Assembly (NCBI RefSeq): GCF_001612765.1
Contig: NZ_BDBB01000035.1
Coordinates: 30,658-94,657, forward strand
Direction of reading: 5' to 3'
Source of the DNA: Nocardia arthritidis NBRC 100137
Lineage (GTDB): Bacteria > Actinomycetota > Actinomycetes > Mycobacteriales > Mycobacteriaceae
Length of the DNA stretch: 64,000 nt
The notes beneath the pieces are model-generated. The model saw nothing but the letters and a program-made list of their open reading frames with translations, was not told where the DNA came from and searched no databases. This document shows positions 16,407 to 25,114 of the stretch, piece by piece. Position 1 is the stretch's first letter, and each line of letters opens with the position of its first letter. The translations under genes were made by a program, and so were the position numbers.

Positions 16407-16621
16407 GATGCCACCTCCACGCGGGTATCGGACTGGCTGTCGCTTCCACGCTAGGAGAAACCCGGACGCCGGTCCATGCCCGATGGCCACCGTCCGGGCG
16501 GAGTCGCTGCCCGGAGCCCGCGTTCACCCGGAAGCGCGGACCTCCGAGGAACCGCATGCGTCGCGACCACGTTCGGCCGAATTCGCCTGTACCGGTGCGT
16601 CTTTCTGGTAAGGAGTTCGGC

Positions 16622-16804
16622 ATGGCCTTGGCTTTGCGCCCGGTGGACCCCGTACCGGTGCTGGGCGCCGTGATCGCCGTGGCACGGCGGATCGCGGCGC
16701 GCTATCGACTCACCCCGCAGGAGAAGCGCAACCTGGCCGCCGCCCGCGGCGCACGGCCGGCGGTCTTCACGGCGTCGATCGGCGGCCGCGCCTACCGCAG
16801 ATAG
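16622..16804 (+). CDS. Small hypothetical protein
   Basis: A 60-residue basic protein (MALALRPVDPVPVLGAVIAV, then RRIAARYRLTPQEKRN and a C-terminal GGRAYRR). No family is recognised. AAGGAG lies at good distance upstream of the ATG, which is the main reason to accept it. Residues ~10-20 are hydrophobic but too short for a clear membrane span. It is divergent from the P450 gene and convergent with the acetoacetyl-CoA synthetase gene. Confidence 0.5.
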   Translation: MALALRPVDPVPVLGAVIAVARRIAARYRLTPQEKRNLAAARGARPAVFTASIGGRAYRR

Positions 16805-16837
16805 GAACCCGCCGCGCCCCGGTCGAACTCGGGACCC

Positions 16838-18778
16838 TCAGCCGCGCCGGATGGCGCCGTACCAGTCGAGCAGGTCCGGGTTGTCCACCGCGCTGCGTTC
16901 GACGACGCGGGCCGTGTCGGCGCCTTGGAACAGTTTCTTGATCGGCACTTCCAGTTTCTTGCCGGTGCGGGTGTGGGGGATGCCGGGGGCGAGGATGATC
17001 TCGTCGGGGACGTGGCGGGGGGAGACCTCCGTGCGGATGGTGCTGTTGATGCGGGCTTTCAGCTCGTCGGTGAGTTCGGCGCCGGGGGCCAGCGTCACGA
17101 ACAGGGGCATCCAGTAGCCGCCGTCGGGCTGCTCGGCGCCGATCACCAGTGCCTCGGCGATCTCCGGGAGCCGTTCGACGGACTGGTAGATGTCGGCGCT
17201 GCCCATCCGGATGCCGTGCCGGTTGAGCGTGGAGTCCGACCGCCCGTGCACGATCACGCTGTGGCGGTCTGTGATGGTGATCCAGTCGCCGTGCCGCCAC
17301 ACCCCGGGGAACATGTCGAAATACGCGTCGTGGTAGCGCTTTCCGTCCTCGTCGCGCCAGAAGGCGACCGGCATGGACGGCATCGGCGCGGTGACGACCA
17401 GTTCGCCCACCTCGCCGCGCACCGGCTGCCCCGCCGGGTCGAAGGCGTCCAGCGCGACGCCGAGATAGGGCGCCGACAGCTCGCCCGGCCACACGGGCAC
17501 GGTGCGCACGCCGCCGATGAACGCGGACACCACGTCGGTGCCGCCGCTGATCGAGGAGACCTGGACGTGCTCGCCGACGTTCTCGCCCAGCCACAGCGCC
17601 GAGGAGGTGGGCAGCGAGGAACCCGTGATGCCGACGGCGCGCAGCGCCGACAGGTCGTGATCGGTACGCGGTACCGAACCCGCTTTGATGCACGCCAGCA
17701 CATAGCCGGGGCTGGCGCCGAGCACGGTGGCCCCGACCTCGGCGGCGATGCGCCACAGCGCGTCGGGGGCGGGAGCGGTCGGGCTGCCGTCGTAGGTGAC
17801 GATGGTCGCCCCGGCCAGCAGGCCCGCGATCTGGAAGTTCCACATCATCCAGCTCGGGCTGGTGTACCAGAAGAAAGTGTCCTCGGGACCGATATCTGAT
17901 TGCAGAGCAACGGCTTTGAGATGTTCGAGCAACACGCCGCCGTGGCCGTGCACGATGCCCTTGGGCAGGCCGGTGGTGCCGGAAGAGAACACGATCCACA
18001 GCGGATGGTCGAAATCCACCGATTCCGTGGTGATCACCGGCGGCAGCGACTCGGTGCTGGTGATCGCGTCGTCCCACGAGGTTGCGTCCGGTACCTCTAG
18101 CCCGAGCCGGGGGACCACGACCGTGCCCTTCAGGCTGTCCAGGCCCGCGCGCAAGGCGGCGACGTCCTCGCGCTTGTCGTGCGCCTTGCCGCCGAAACGG
18201 TAGCCGTCGGCGGTGACCAGCACGGTGGGTTCGAGCTGCCCGAGCCGGTCCAGCGCGGCTTTCGGGGAGTAGTCCTGCCCGCAGGCGCTCCAGACCGCGC
18301 CGATGCTCGCGGTGGCCAGGAACGCGATCACCGCCTCCGGGATGTTCGGCAGATACCCCGCCACCCGGTCACCGGGCCGCACACCCAGCGAACGCAGCGT
18401 TTGCGCGAAAGCGGCGGTGTGATCGATCAATTCGGCCCAGGACACCTCCCGGATCGGCGCGTCCTCGCTGACCGCCTTGATCGCGGGCCGGTCGGTGCGC
18501 AGCTGCCGGATCACCTGGTCCACGTAGTTCAGCCGGGTGCCGGGAAACCATTGCGCCCCGGGCATCTCGGCGTTCGCCAATACCTCGCCCGCGATGTCGC
18601 CGAGTTGGAAGTAGTCCCACAGCGCGTGCCAGAACCCGGCGAGATCCCGAACCGACCACTGCCACAGCGCGTGATAGTCGGCCGTGCGCACGCCGGTGCG
18701 CTCGGCGACGAATCGCGCGAAGTCGGTGATCCTGGCGTCGGCGATATCCTGCTCGGTCGGCACCCACTGGGGTTGCAT
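16838..18778 (-). CDS. Acetoacetyl-CoA synthetase (acetoacetate-CoA ligase)
   Basis: A 646-residue ANL-superfamily ligase that activates acetoacetate with ATP and CoA. It has the AMP-binding loop SSGTTGLPKGIVHGHGG, an N-terminal ACS-type segment (ALWQWSVRDLAGFWHALWDY) and the C-terminal HTRTGKKLEVPIKKL with the adenylating lysine. Length and these features are characteristic of AACS rather than acetyl-CoA synthetase. The start is supported by AGGAGGAG upstream of the ATG at 18778. It is the last gene of the leucine-degradation operon, 29 nt downstream of the CitE-like lyase gene. It takes the place that ScoAB CoA-transferase has in the M. tuberculosis cluster, so acetoacetate from the lyase step can be returned to acetoacetyl-CoA. 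Confidence 0.93.
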   Translation of the reverse strand: MQPQWVPTEQDIADARITDFARFVAERTGVRTADYHALWQWSVRDLAGFWHALWDYFQLGDIAGEVLANAEMPGAQWFPGTRLNYVDQVIRQLRTDRPAIKAVSEDAPIREVSWAELIDHTAAFAQTLRSLGVRPGDRVAGYLPNIPEAVIAFLATASIGAVWSACGQDYSPKAALDRLGQLEPTVLVTADGYRFGGKAHDKREDVAALRAGLDSLKGTVVVPRLGLEVPDATSWDDAITSTESLPPVITTESVDFDHPLWIVFSSGTTGLPKGIVHGHGGVLLEHLKAVALQSDIGPEDTFFWYTSPSWMMWNFQIAGLLAGATIVTYDGSPTAPAPDALWRIAAEVGATVLGASPGYVLACIKAGSVPRTDHDLSALRAVGITGSSLPTSSALWLGENVGEHVQVSSISGGTDVVSAFIGGVRTVPVWPGELSAPYLGVALDAFDPAGQPVRGEVGELVVTAPMPSMPVAFWRDEDGKRYHDAYFDMFPGVWRHGDWITITDRHSVIVHGRSDSTLNRHGIRMGSADIYQSVERLPEIAEALVIGAEQPDGGYWMPLFVTLAPGAELTDELKARINSTIRTEVSPRHVPDEIILAPGIPHTRTGKKLEVPIKKLFQGADTARVVERSAVDNPDLLDWYGAIRRG

Positions 18779-18807
18779 CGCTCTCCTCCTGCTGTGGAAC
18801 TCGGTGT

Positions 18808-19620
18808 TCAGTCGCGGGCGGCGCGCCGCACGATCTGCTCGGCGTGCCGGAACACGGGGCCATCGACCATCCTGCCCTCGAGGGCGAAGACCCCACGGTG
18901 CTTCGGTGCTTCCTCCAGCACCCGCCGGGCCCAGGCGACCTCTTGTTCGGAGGGCGCGTAGGCGGCCCGCAGCACCGCCACCTGGCTCGGATGGATCGCG
19001 ACCTTGGCGTCGAAGCCGACCGCGACCGCGTCCTCGGCCTCCGCGCGCAGCCCGTCCAGATCGCGAATATTCAGATACACCGAATCCAGCGCGAACTTGC
19101 CGTACGCCTTGGCCGCCAGCAGCGTGCTGGAGCGCACGTGGCGGGCCACGTCGCGGTAGCTGCCGTCGGCGTGCCTGCTCGCGGTGCCGCCGAGCCCGGC
19201 GACCAGATCCTCCGCGCCCCACATGACGCCGATCGCGTTGCGCGCGGTCATCACCTGACCCACCGCGAGGGCGCCGAGCGGCGACTCGATCAGCGCGAGC
19301 ACCTCGTGGTCCGGCAGCGCCGCGACCTGCTCGGCCGACTCGCATTTCGGCAGCATCAGCCGCCGATAGGCGGTGCCTGCGAGGGCCGCGAGATCGAGCG
19401 CGTGGTCCTCGGTGCCCGCCGCGTTCACCCGCACCACCGTGGTTTCCGGATCCAGCGGGGTGTCCCGCAGCGCCTTGCGCGCCGCCACCTTGTCGTGCGC
19501 GGCGACGCCGTCCTCGAGGTCGAGGATCACCACATCCGCCACATCCGCCGCCTTCGCGAAGCGTTCCGGGCGATCGGCCGGGCAGAACAACCAGGCCGGG
19601 CCCGCCATCTGCCAGCTCAT
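18808..19620 (-). CDS. citE: CitE-like (HpcH/HpaI family) acyl-CoA lyase, probable HMG-CoA/citramalyl-CoA lyase
   Basis: A 270-residue member of the HpcH/HpaI aldolase-citrate lyase family with VVILDLEDGV, LALIESPLGAL (metal-binding Glu) and IHPSQVAV. It occupies the position of M. tuberculosis Rv2498c, reported to cleave 3-hydroxy-3-methylglutaryl-CoA and citramalyl-CoA in leucine and itaconate breakdown. That function is transferred by gene order and family, not proven here. The ATG at 19620 is preferred over an in-frame GTG at 19635 because AAAGGA lies upstream of it. It is free-standing, without citrate lyase alpha or gamma partner genes. Confidence 0.9.
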   Translation of the reverse strand: MSWQMAGPAWLFCPADRPERFAKAADVADVVILDLEDGVAAHDKVAARKALRDTPLDPETTVVRVNAAGTEDHALDLAALAGTAYRRLMLPKCESAEQVAALPDHEVLALIESPLGALAVGQVMTARNAIGVMWGAEDLVAGLGGTASRHADGSYRDVARHVRSSTLLAAKAYGKFALDSVYLNIRDLDGLRAEAEDAVAVGFDAKVAIHPSQVAVLRAAYAPSEQEVAWARRVLEEAPKHRGVFALEGRMVDGPVFRHAEQIVRRAARD

Positions 19621-19705
19621 ACCGTGTCCTTTCACGCTGTGTCTGCTGTCGGCGTGAGCGGGGCCCGCGTGGTCACGCTGCGCTGCCGCCTCCGGCCCTG
19701 ACAGC

Positions 19706-20191
19706 TCACGCCGAGCCCTCCGGGGCTTTGCGGACCAGCGTCTTGCGGACGGCCGTGGCGATGACGTCGCCGTGCTGGTTGCGTCCGGTGTGCGCGAAGG
19801 TCACGATGCCCTCGCCCGGACGGCTCTTGGACTCGCGCTTGTCGGTGACCACGGTCTCGGCGTACATGGTGTCGCCGTGGAACACCGGCTTGGGGAACGC
19901 GACCTCGGAGAAGCCGAGATTGGCCACGATGGTGCCCTGGGTCAGCTGCGCCACCGACAGCCCGATCAAGGTGGACAGCGTGAACATCGAGTTCACCAAC
20001 CGCTGGTTGAACGGCGGCAGCCGGTCGCTGAACGCCGCGTCCAGGTGCAACGCCTGGGTATTCATGGTCAGCGTGGTGAACAGGACGTTGTCCGCCTCGG
20101 TGATGGTGCGGCCGGGGCGGTGCTCGTAGACCACCTCGGTGTCGAACTCCTCGAACCACAGGCCGCGCTGCACGACCGCGCGCCGGGTCAC
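19706..20191 (-). CDS. MaoC-like hydratase, probable methylglutaconyl-CoA / itaconyl-CoA hydratase
   Basis: A 161-residue single hot-dog MaoC-type protein. The segment ITEADNVLFTTLTMNTQALH followed by LD corresponds to the hydratase motif region. FPKPVFHGDTMYAETVV and FAHTGRNQHGDVI are typical of the mesaconyl/itaconyl-CoA hydratase group. By gene order it corresponds to Rv2499c of M. tuberculosis and would hydrate 3-methylglutaconyl-CoA between the carboxylase and lyase steps. The GTG start overlaps the stop of the dehydrogenase gene (GTGA at 20191-20188), so translation is coupled. Confidence 0.9.
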   Translation of the reverse strand: MTRRAVVQRGLWFEEFDTEVVYEHRPGRTITEADNVLFTTLTMNTQALHLDAAFSDRLPPFNQRLVNSMFTLSTLIGLSVAQLTQGTIVANLGFSEVAFPKPVFHGDTMYAETVVTDKRESKSRPGEGIVTFAHTGRNQHGDVIATAVRKTLVRKAPEGSA

Positions 20192-21348
20192 AGGCCCAGC
20201 TCCCGTCCGATCAGCATCAGCTGCACCTCCGTCGTCCCTTCGCCGATTTCCAGGATCTTGCTGTCGCGATAGTGCCGGGCCACCGCGTATTCGTTCATGA
20301 ACCCGTAGCCGCCGAAGATCTGCGTCGCGTCGCGGGCGTTGTCCATGGCGGCCTCGCTGGCCACCAGCTTCGCGATGGACGCCTGCTTCTTGAACGGCTT
20401 GTTCGCCAGCATCAGCGCCGCCGCGTCGTAATAGGCGGCCCGGGCGGCGTGCGCCCGCGCTTCCATCCTGGCGATCTTGAACGCGATGGCCTGGTTGCGC
20501 CCGATCACTTGGCCGAACGCCTCGCGCTCCTTGGCGTAGCGCACACTCTCGTCCACACAACCCTGCGCGACCCCGACCGAGAGCGCGGCGATGGCGATGC
20601 GCCCCTCGTCGAGGATGCGCAGGAAGTTCGCGTAGCCGCGCCCGCGCTCGCCGAGCAGGTTCTCCTCGGGCACGCGCACGTCGGTGAAGCTCAGTGGATG
20701 GGTGTCGGAGGCGTTCCAGCCGACCTTGTTGTAAGCCGGCTCGGCGACGAAACCAGGCGTGTCGGTGGGCACCAGGATGGTGGAGATCTCCTTCTTGCCG
20801 CCGGTCTGCCCGGTCACCGCGGTCACCGTGACGAGCTTGGTGATGTCGGTGCCGGAGTTGGTGATGAACTGCTTGCTGCCGTTGATGATCCATTCGCCGC
20901 CGTCGGCGACCGCGGTGGTCCTGGTGCCGCCCGCGTCGCTGCCCGCGCCCGGTTCGGTGAGTCCGAACGCGGCGAGGTTGCGGCCGCTGGTCAGCTGCGG
21001 CAGCCATTCCAGCTTCTGCTTGTCGTTGCCGAACCGGTAGATCGGCATCGCGCCCAGCGAGACCCCCGCCTCCAGCGTGATCGCGACGCTCTGGTCGACC
21101 TTGCCCAGCTCCTCGAGCGCCAGGCACAGCGCGAAGTAGTCACCGCCCATGCCGCCGTACTCCTCGGGGAACGGCAGGCCGAACAGGCCCATCTCGGCCA
21201 TCCCCGCGACCACCTCGTACGGAAAGGTGTGGTTCGCGTCGTGCTCGGCCGCCACCGGAGCGACCACCGACCGCGCGAAGTCTCGCACGGTCAGCGCGAG
21301 ATCCCGGTACTCCTCCGGCAGCGTGCCGGTGGACAGGAAGTCGGTCAT
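20188..21348 (-). CDS. fadE19: Acyl-CoA dehydrogenase, FadE19-type (isovaleryl/branched-chain)
   Basis: A 386-residue FAD-dependent acyl-CoA dehydrogenase. It has FGLTEPGAGSDAGG (FAD/substrate loop), WIINGSKQFITNSG, the REAFGQVIGRNQAIAFK segment and the C-terminal IFGGYGFMNEYAVARHYRD then GEGTTEVQ. A Glu is present in GEGTTEVQ, where MCAD-type enzymes have the catalytic base. Human isovaleryl-CoA dehydrogenase has Gly there and its Glu elsewhere, so exact chain specificity is uncertain. Context with AccA1/AccD1 and MaoC supports a branched-chain acyl-CoA substrate. The start overlaps the accA1 stop by 4 nt (ATGA). Confidence 0.92.
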   Translation of the reverse strand: MTDFLSTGTLPEEYRDLALTVRDFARSVVAPVAAEHDANHTFPYEVVAGMAEMGLFGLPFPEEYGGMGGDYFALCLALEELGKVDQSVAITLEAGVSLGAMPIYRFGNDKQKLEWLPQLTSGRNLAAFGLTEPGAGSDAGGTRTTAVADGGEWIINGSKQFITNSGTDITKLVTVTAVTGQTGGKKEISTILVPTDTPGFVAEPAYNKVGWNASDTHPLSFTDVRVPEENLLGERGRGYANFLRILDEGRIAIAALSVGVAQGCVDESVRYAKEREAFGQVIGRNQAIAFKIARMEARAHAARAAYYDAAALMLANKPFKKQASIAKLVASEAAMDNARDATQIFGGYGFMNEYAVARHYRDSKILEIGEGTTEVQLMLIGRELGL

Positions 21349-23396
21349 GTGGGGATTCCTTCTCGTTCGGCGTGATTCGTTTCGGCCTGCGCGACGACGC
21401 GCGCCAGCACCTGCTCCAGGCGCACCTGCGCGCCCGGCTCGACCAGTAGTTCGACGGTTCCGGCAACCGGCGCGGTGAGCGAGTGCTCCATCTTCATCGC
21501 CTCCACGATGACCACCGGATCGCCCGCGGCGACCGCGGCGCCCGAAGCGACCGGTACCGCGATCACCGAACCCGGCATGGGGGAGCGGATCTCGGCGTCA
21601 CCCACCTGTTCGTCGCCGCCGCGCACGTTGACCTCGGCCACCTCGCGCAGTGCCGCGATACCGGATGGTCCGGCCACCCACAGCAGGCCGTCCTGCTCGG
21701 CGACCCGGTAGGTGCGGCGCAGGCCGTCCAGCGTGAGGGTGAGCACGCCCGCGGATCGGTCACCGGTGAATTCGGCTGTCAGCGACCGTGTCTCACCATT
21801 GTCACCGACTCGAACCGCGCCGTCGCCGGGCGTACCGGAGAGATAGACGTGCTCGACCCGCTCCCCGCCCGCGAGCCGGATCGGTGTGGGCGCGTCGGCT
21901 CCGATTCGCCAGCCGGACGGGATCTCCCAGGGATCGCGCGGGGTGGCGGGCCAGCGACGCAGCCAATGCCGGGCAGCGGCGGCGGCGAACTCGTCGTCGC
22001 CGACGGAAGCGGGACGGAAGTCGGCGACCCGCCGGTCCAGCAGGTCGGTGTCCAGTCGTCCCTCGGCCACGCCCGGATCGGCCAGCAGGAAGCGCAGGAA
22101 CTCGATATTGCTGGTCACCCCGAGCAGCACGGTGTCGGCCAGCGCCCGATCGAGTTTCGCGAGCGCGGCGGTGCGATCACCGGCATGTGCGATGACCTTC
22201 GACAGCATCGGGTCGTAGTCGCTGCCGACGCGCGTGCCGATCCGCAGACCCGAATCGACCCGGACACCGGGGCCCTCCGGTTCGTCGAGGTCGAGCACCG
22301 TGCCGCCGGTCGGCAGAAACCCGCGTCCGGGATCCTCGGCGTACACCCTGGCCTCGATCGCGTGCCCGACCATGCGGATGTCGTCCTGCGCCACCGCCAG
22401 CTTCTGCCCGGCCGCCACCCGGACCTGGCATTCCACCAGGTCGACGCCGGTGACCAGTTCAGTGACCGGATGCTCCACCTGGAGGCGGGTGTTCATCTCC
22501 ATGAAGAAGAACTCGTCGGGGCGGTCGGCGGAGACGATGAACTCCACGGTGCCCGCGCCCACGTAGTCCACGCTGCGCGCGGTGTTGCAGGCGGCGGCGC
22601 CGATCCTGGCCCTGGTGGCCGCGTCCAGCAGCGGCGAGGGCGCCTCCTCGATCACCTTCTGGTGGCGGCGCTGCAAGCTGCATTCGCGCTCGCCCAGGTG
22701 CAGCACGTTGCCGAACTGATCGGCGAGGATTTGCACCTCGATGTGCCGCGGCCGGGTGACGAAGCGCTCCAGGAACAGCGTGTCGTCACCGAACGCGGCG
22801 GCGGCCTCGCGCCGGGCGCTGCGCAGCGCCTCCGGCAGCCGGGCCGGATCGTCCACCCGGCGCATGCCCTTGCCTCCACCGCCCGCCGACGGCTTGACCA
22901 GGACCGGATAGCCGACTTCGGCGGCCGCGGCGATCAGGTCGTCGTCGGTCAGGCCGGGCGTGGCGATGCCGGGCACCACCGGGACGCCGAACGCGGCCAC
23001 GGTGTTCTTCGCGGTGATCTTGTCGCCCATCACCTCGATGGCGCGGGCTGGCGGGCCGAGGAAGACGATGCCTGCCTCGGCCAGCGCCGCGGCGAAAGCG
23101 GCGTTCTCCGAGAGGAACCCGTAGCCGGGGTGAACCGCTTGCGCGCCGGCGCGCACGGCGGCGGCGACCACCCGGTCGATGGCGAGGTAGCTCTCCCGGG
23201 CGGGGGCCGGGCCGAGGCGCACCGCCGTATCCGCTTCGCGGACGTGGCGGGCGTCGGCGTCGGCGTCGCTGTAGACGGCCACCGAGCGGATGCCCAGCGC
23301 GCGCAACGTGCGGATCACCCGCACCGCGATCTCGCCGCGATTGGCGACGAGCACGGTGTCGAATCCGACGGGAACGGATTTGTTCAGCATCGCCAT
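21345..23396 (-). CDS. accA1: Biotin carboxylase/biotin carrier subunit, methylcrotonyl-CoA carboxylase alpha
   Basis: A 683-residue alpha subunit. An N-terminal biotin carboxylase has VLVANRGEIAVRVIR, the ATP-grasp glycine loop KPSAGGGGKGMRRV and EMNTRLQVEHPVTE. A middle linker/BT region follows, then a C-terminal biotinyl domain with EAMKMEHS (biotinylated Lys ~635). Pairing with an AccD1-type carboxyltransferase and a FadE19-type dehydrogenase indicates methylcrotonyl-CoA carboxylase of leucine degradation, as for AccA1-AccD1 in M. tuberculosis. The start ATG overlaps the accD1 stop by 1 nt (TGATG at 23398-23394). A second in-frame ATG lies two codons downstream. Confidence 0.94.
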   Translation of the reverse strand: MAMLNKSVPVGFDTVLVANRGEIAVRVIRTLRALGIRSVAVYSDADADARHVREADTAVRLGPAPARESYLAIDRVVAAAVRAGAQAVHPGYGFLSENAAFAAALAEAGIVFLGPPARAIEVMGDKITAKNTVAAFGVPVVPGIATPGLTDDDLIAAAAEVGYPVLVKPSAGGGGKGMRRVDDPARLPEALRSARREAAAAFGDDTLFLERFVTRPRHIEVQILADQFGNVLHLGERECSLQRRHQKVIEEAPSPLLDAATRARIGAAACNTARSVDYVGAGTVEFIVSADRPDEFFFMEMNTRLQVEHPVTELVTGVDLVECQVRVAAGQKLAVAQDDIRMVGHAIEARVYAEDPGRGFLPTGGTVLDLDEPEGPGVRVDSGLRIGTRVGSDYDPMLSKVIAHAGDRTAALAKLDRALADTVLLGVTSNIEFLRFLLADPGVAEGRLDTDLLDRRVADFRPASVGDDEFAAAAARHWLRRWPATPRDPWEIPSGWRIGADAPTPIRLAGGERVEHVYLSGTPGDGAVRVGDNGETRSLTAEFTGDRSAGVLTLTLDGLRRTYRVAEQDGLLWVAGPSGIAALREVAEVNVRGGDEQVGDAEIRSPMPGSVIAVPVASGAAVAAGDPVVIVEAMKMEHSLTAPVAGTVELLVEPGAQVRLEQVLARVVAQAETNHAEREGIPT

Positions 23397-25021
23397 CACA
23401 TCCGGAATACGCCGTAGGAAACGGGTTCGAGCGGGGCTTGCGCGCACACCGAGAGAGCGAGTCCGAGCACGGTTCTGGTGTCGGCGGGATCGATGACGCC
23501 GTCGTCCCACAACCGGGCGGTCGAGTAGTAGGGGTTGCCCTGGCTTTCGTACTGCTCCCGGATCGAGGCCTTGAACGCCTCCTCGGCTGCGTCTGATCCC
23601 TCCCTACTCCCGCCCGGGCGTGACCGAGGCTGCCCGCTGCTGTCGAGTTGGTCACCGCGCACCGTCGACAGCACCGACGCCGCCTGCTCGCCGCCCATCA
23701 CGGAGATGCGGGCGTTCGGCCACATCCACAGGAACCGTGGCGAATACGCGCGCCCGCACATCGAGTAGTTGCCCGCGCCGTAGGAGCCGCCGATGACGAC
23801 GGTGAGCTTCGGCACCCGCGCGCAGGCCACCGCGGTCACCATCTTCGCGCCGTGCTTGGCGATGCCGCCCGCCTCGTAGTCGCGGCCGACCATGAAGCCG
23901 GTGATGTTCTGCAAGAACAACAGCGGGATGCTGCGCTTGTCGCACAGCTCGATGAAATGCGCGCCCTTCATGGCGGATTCGCTGAACAGCACGCCGTTGT
24001 TGGCGACGATGCCCACCGGATGCCCGTGGATGTGCGCGAACCCGGTGACCAGGGTCTTGCCGTATCCCGCCTTGAACTCGTGGAAGCCGCTCTGGCCATC
24101 CGGAGTCCCGTCGACCAGTCGGTGGATCACCTCACGCACGTCGTAGGGGGTGCGCAGATCGACCGGCACCACGTCGTAGAGCTCGGATTCCGGCGCGGCG
24201 GGCGCGATGACGGGACGGACGTCCCACGGGACCGGCGTGCGCGGTCCGAGGGTGGCCACGATGCGGCGCACGATGCGCAGCGCGTCCTGGTCGTCCTCGG
24301 CCAAGTGGTCGGTGACGCCGGAGGTGCGCGAGTGCAGCTCACCGCCGCCGAGTTCCTCGGCCGTGACCACCTCGCCGGTCGCGGCCTTCACCAGCGGCGG
24401 CCCGCCGAGGAAGATGGTGCCCTGGTTGCGCACGATCACGGCCTCGTCGCTCATCGCGGGCACATAGGCGCCACCGGCGGTGCACGAGCCGAGCACCGCG
24501 GCGATCTGCGGAATTCCCTTGGCGCTCATGGTCGCCTGGTTGTAGAAGATGCGCCCGAAATGCTCCCGGTCGGGGAACACTTCGTCCTGGTGCGGCAGGT
24601 ACGCGCCGCCGGAATCGACCAGGTACACACACGGCAAGTGGTTCTGCAACGCGATCTCTTGCGCGCGCAGATGCTTCTTCACCGTCATCGGGTAGTAGGT
24701 GCCGCCCTTGACCGTCGCGTCGTTGGCCACGATCACGCATTCCCGGCCGGACACCCGTCCGATCCCGGTGATGATCCCGGCGCCGGGGGAGTCGTCGCCG
24801 TACATCCCGGTCGCGGCCAGCGGGGAGAGTTCGAGGAATGGGCTTCCCGGGTCCAGCAGTTGGTCCACCCGCTGCCGGGGCAGCAATTTGCCCCGCGCGA
24901 TATGGCGCTCGCGCGCCTTCGCGGGCCCGCCCAGCGCCGCGGCGTCCAGCCGGGCGCGCAGGTCGTCGACCAGCGCCGCGTGCGCGGCCCGGTTTCCGAC
25001 GGCCTCTTCGGTAACGGTCAT
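23396..25021 (-). CDS. accD1: Carboxyltransferase subunit, methylcrotonyl-CoA carboxylase beta
   Basis: A 541-residue acyl-CoA carboxyltransferase of the crotonase-like fold with the two expected halves: VYLVDSGGAYLPHQDEVFPD then GSCTAGGAYVPAMSD, and FLQNITGFMVGRDYE then IGGSYGAGNYSMCGRAY. These match methylcrotonyl-CoA carboxylase beta chains better than propionyl-CoA carboxylase. Near residue ~480 a Ser/Gly/Arg-rich stretch (SSGQPRSRPGGSREGSD) seems longer than usual for this loop. It is the first gene of the leftward operon accD1-accA1-fadE19-maoC-citE-AACS. The upstream region carries two matching inverted repeats and a divergent TetR gene. Confidence 0.94.
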   Translation of the reverse strand: MTVTEEAVGNRAAHAALVDDLRARLDAAALGGPAKARERHIARGKLLPRQRVDQLLDPGSPFLELSPLAATGMYGDDSPGAGIITGIGRVSGRECVIVANDATVKGGTYYPMTVKKHLRAQEIALQNHLPCVYLVDSGGAYLPHQDEVFPDREHFGRIFYNQATMSAKGIPQIAAVLGSCTAGGAYVPAMSDEAVIVRNQGTIFLGGPPLVKAATGEVVTAEELGGGELHSRTSGVTDHLAEDDQDALRIVRRIVATLGPRTPVPWDVRPVIAPAAPESELYDVVPVDLRTPYDVREVIHRLVDGTPDGQSGFHEFKAGYGKTLVTGFAHIHGHPVGIVANNGVLFSESAMKGAHFIELCDKRSIPLLFLQNITGFMVGRDYEAGGIAKHGAKMVTAVACARVPKLTVVIGGSYGAGNYSMCGRAYSPRFLWMWPNARISVMGGEQAASVLSTVRGDQLDSSGQPRSRPGGSREGSDAAEEAFKASIREQYESQGNPYYSTARLWDDGVIDPADTRTVLGLALSVCAQAPLEPVSYGVFRM

Positions 25022-25037
25022 CACGCCATCCTGTCGT

Positions 25038-25083
25038 CCAGTTAGTCGACGATAACTGGAATTCAGGTTAGTGTTGATTAACC
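25038..25083. promoter_or_regulatory. Two tandem TetR operators, GTTA-N8-TAAC
   Basis: Site 1 is CCAGTTA-N8-TAACTGG (25038-25059), a 22-bp inverted repeat with perfect 7-bp arms. Site 2 is GGTTA-N8-TAACC (25066-25083). Both share the core GTTA-N8-TAAC, and the cores begin exactly 26 bp apart (25041 and 25067). They fill the 93-bp space between accD1 and the divergent TetR gene. The simplest inference is a doublet operator for that TetR protein controlling both directions. Confidence 0.75.
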
Positions 25084-25114
25084 GAGATGTCCAGGTCGGT
25101 GGAGAGGAACGCGT

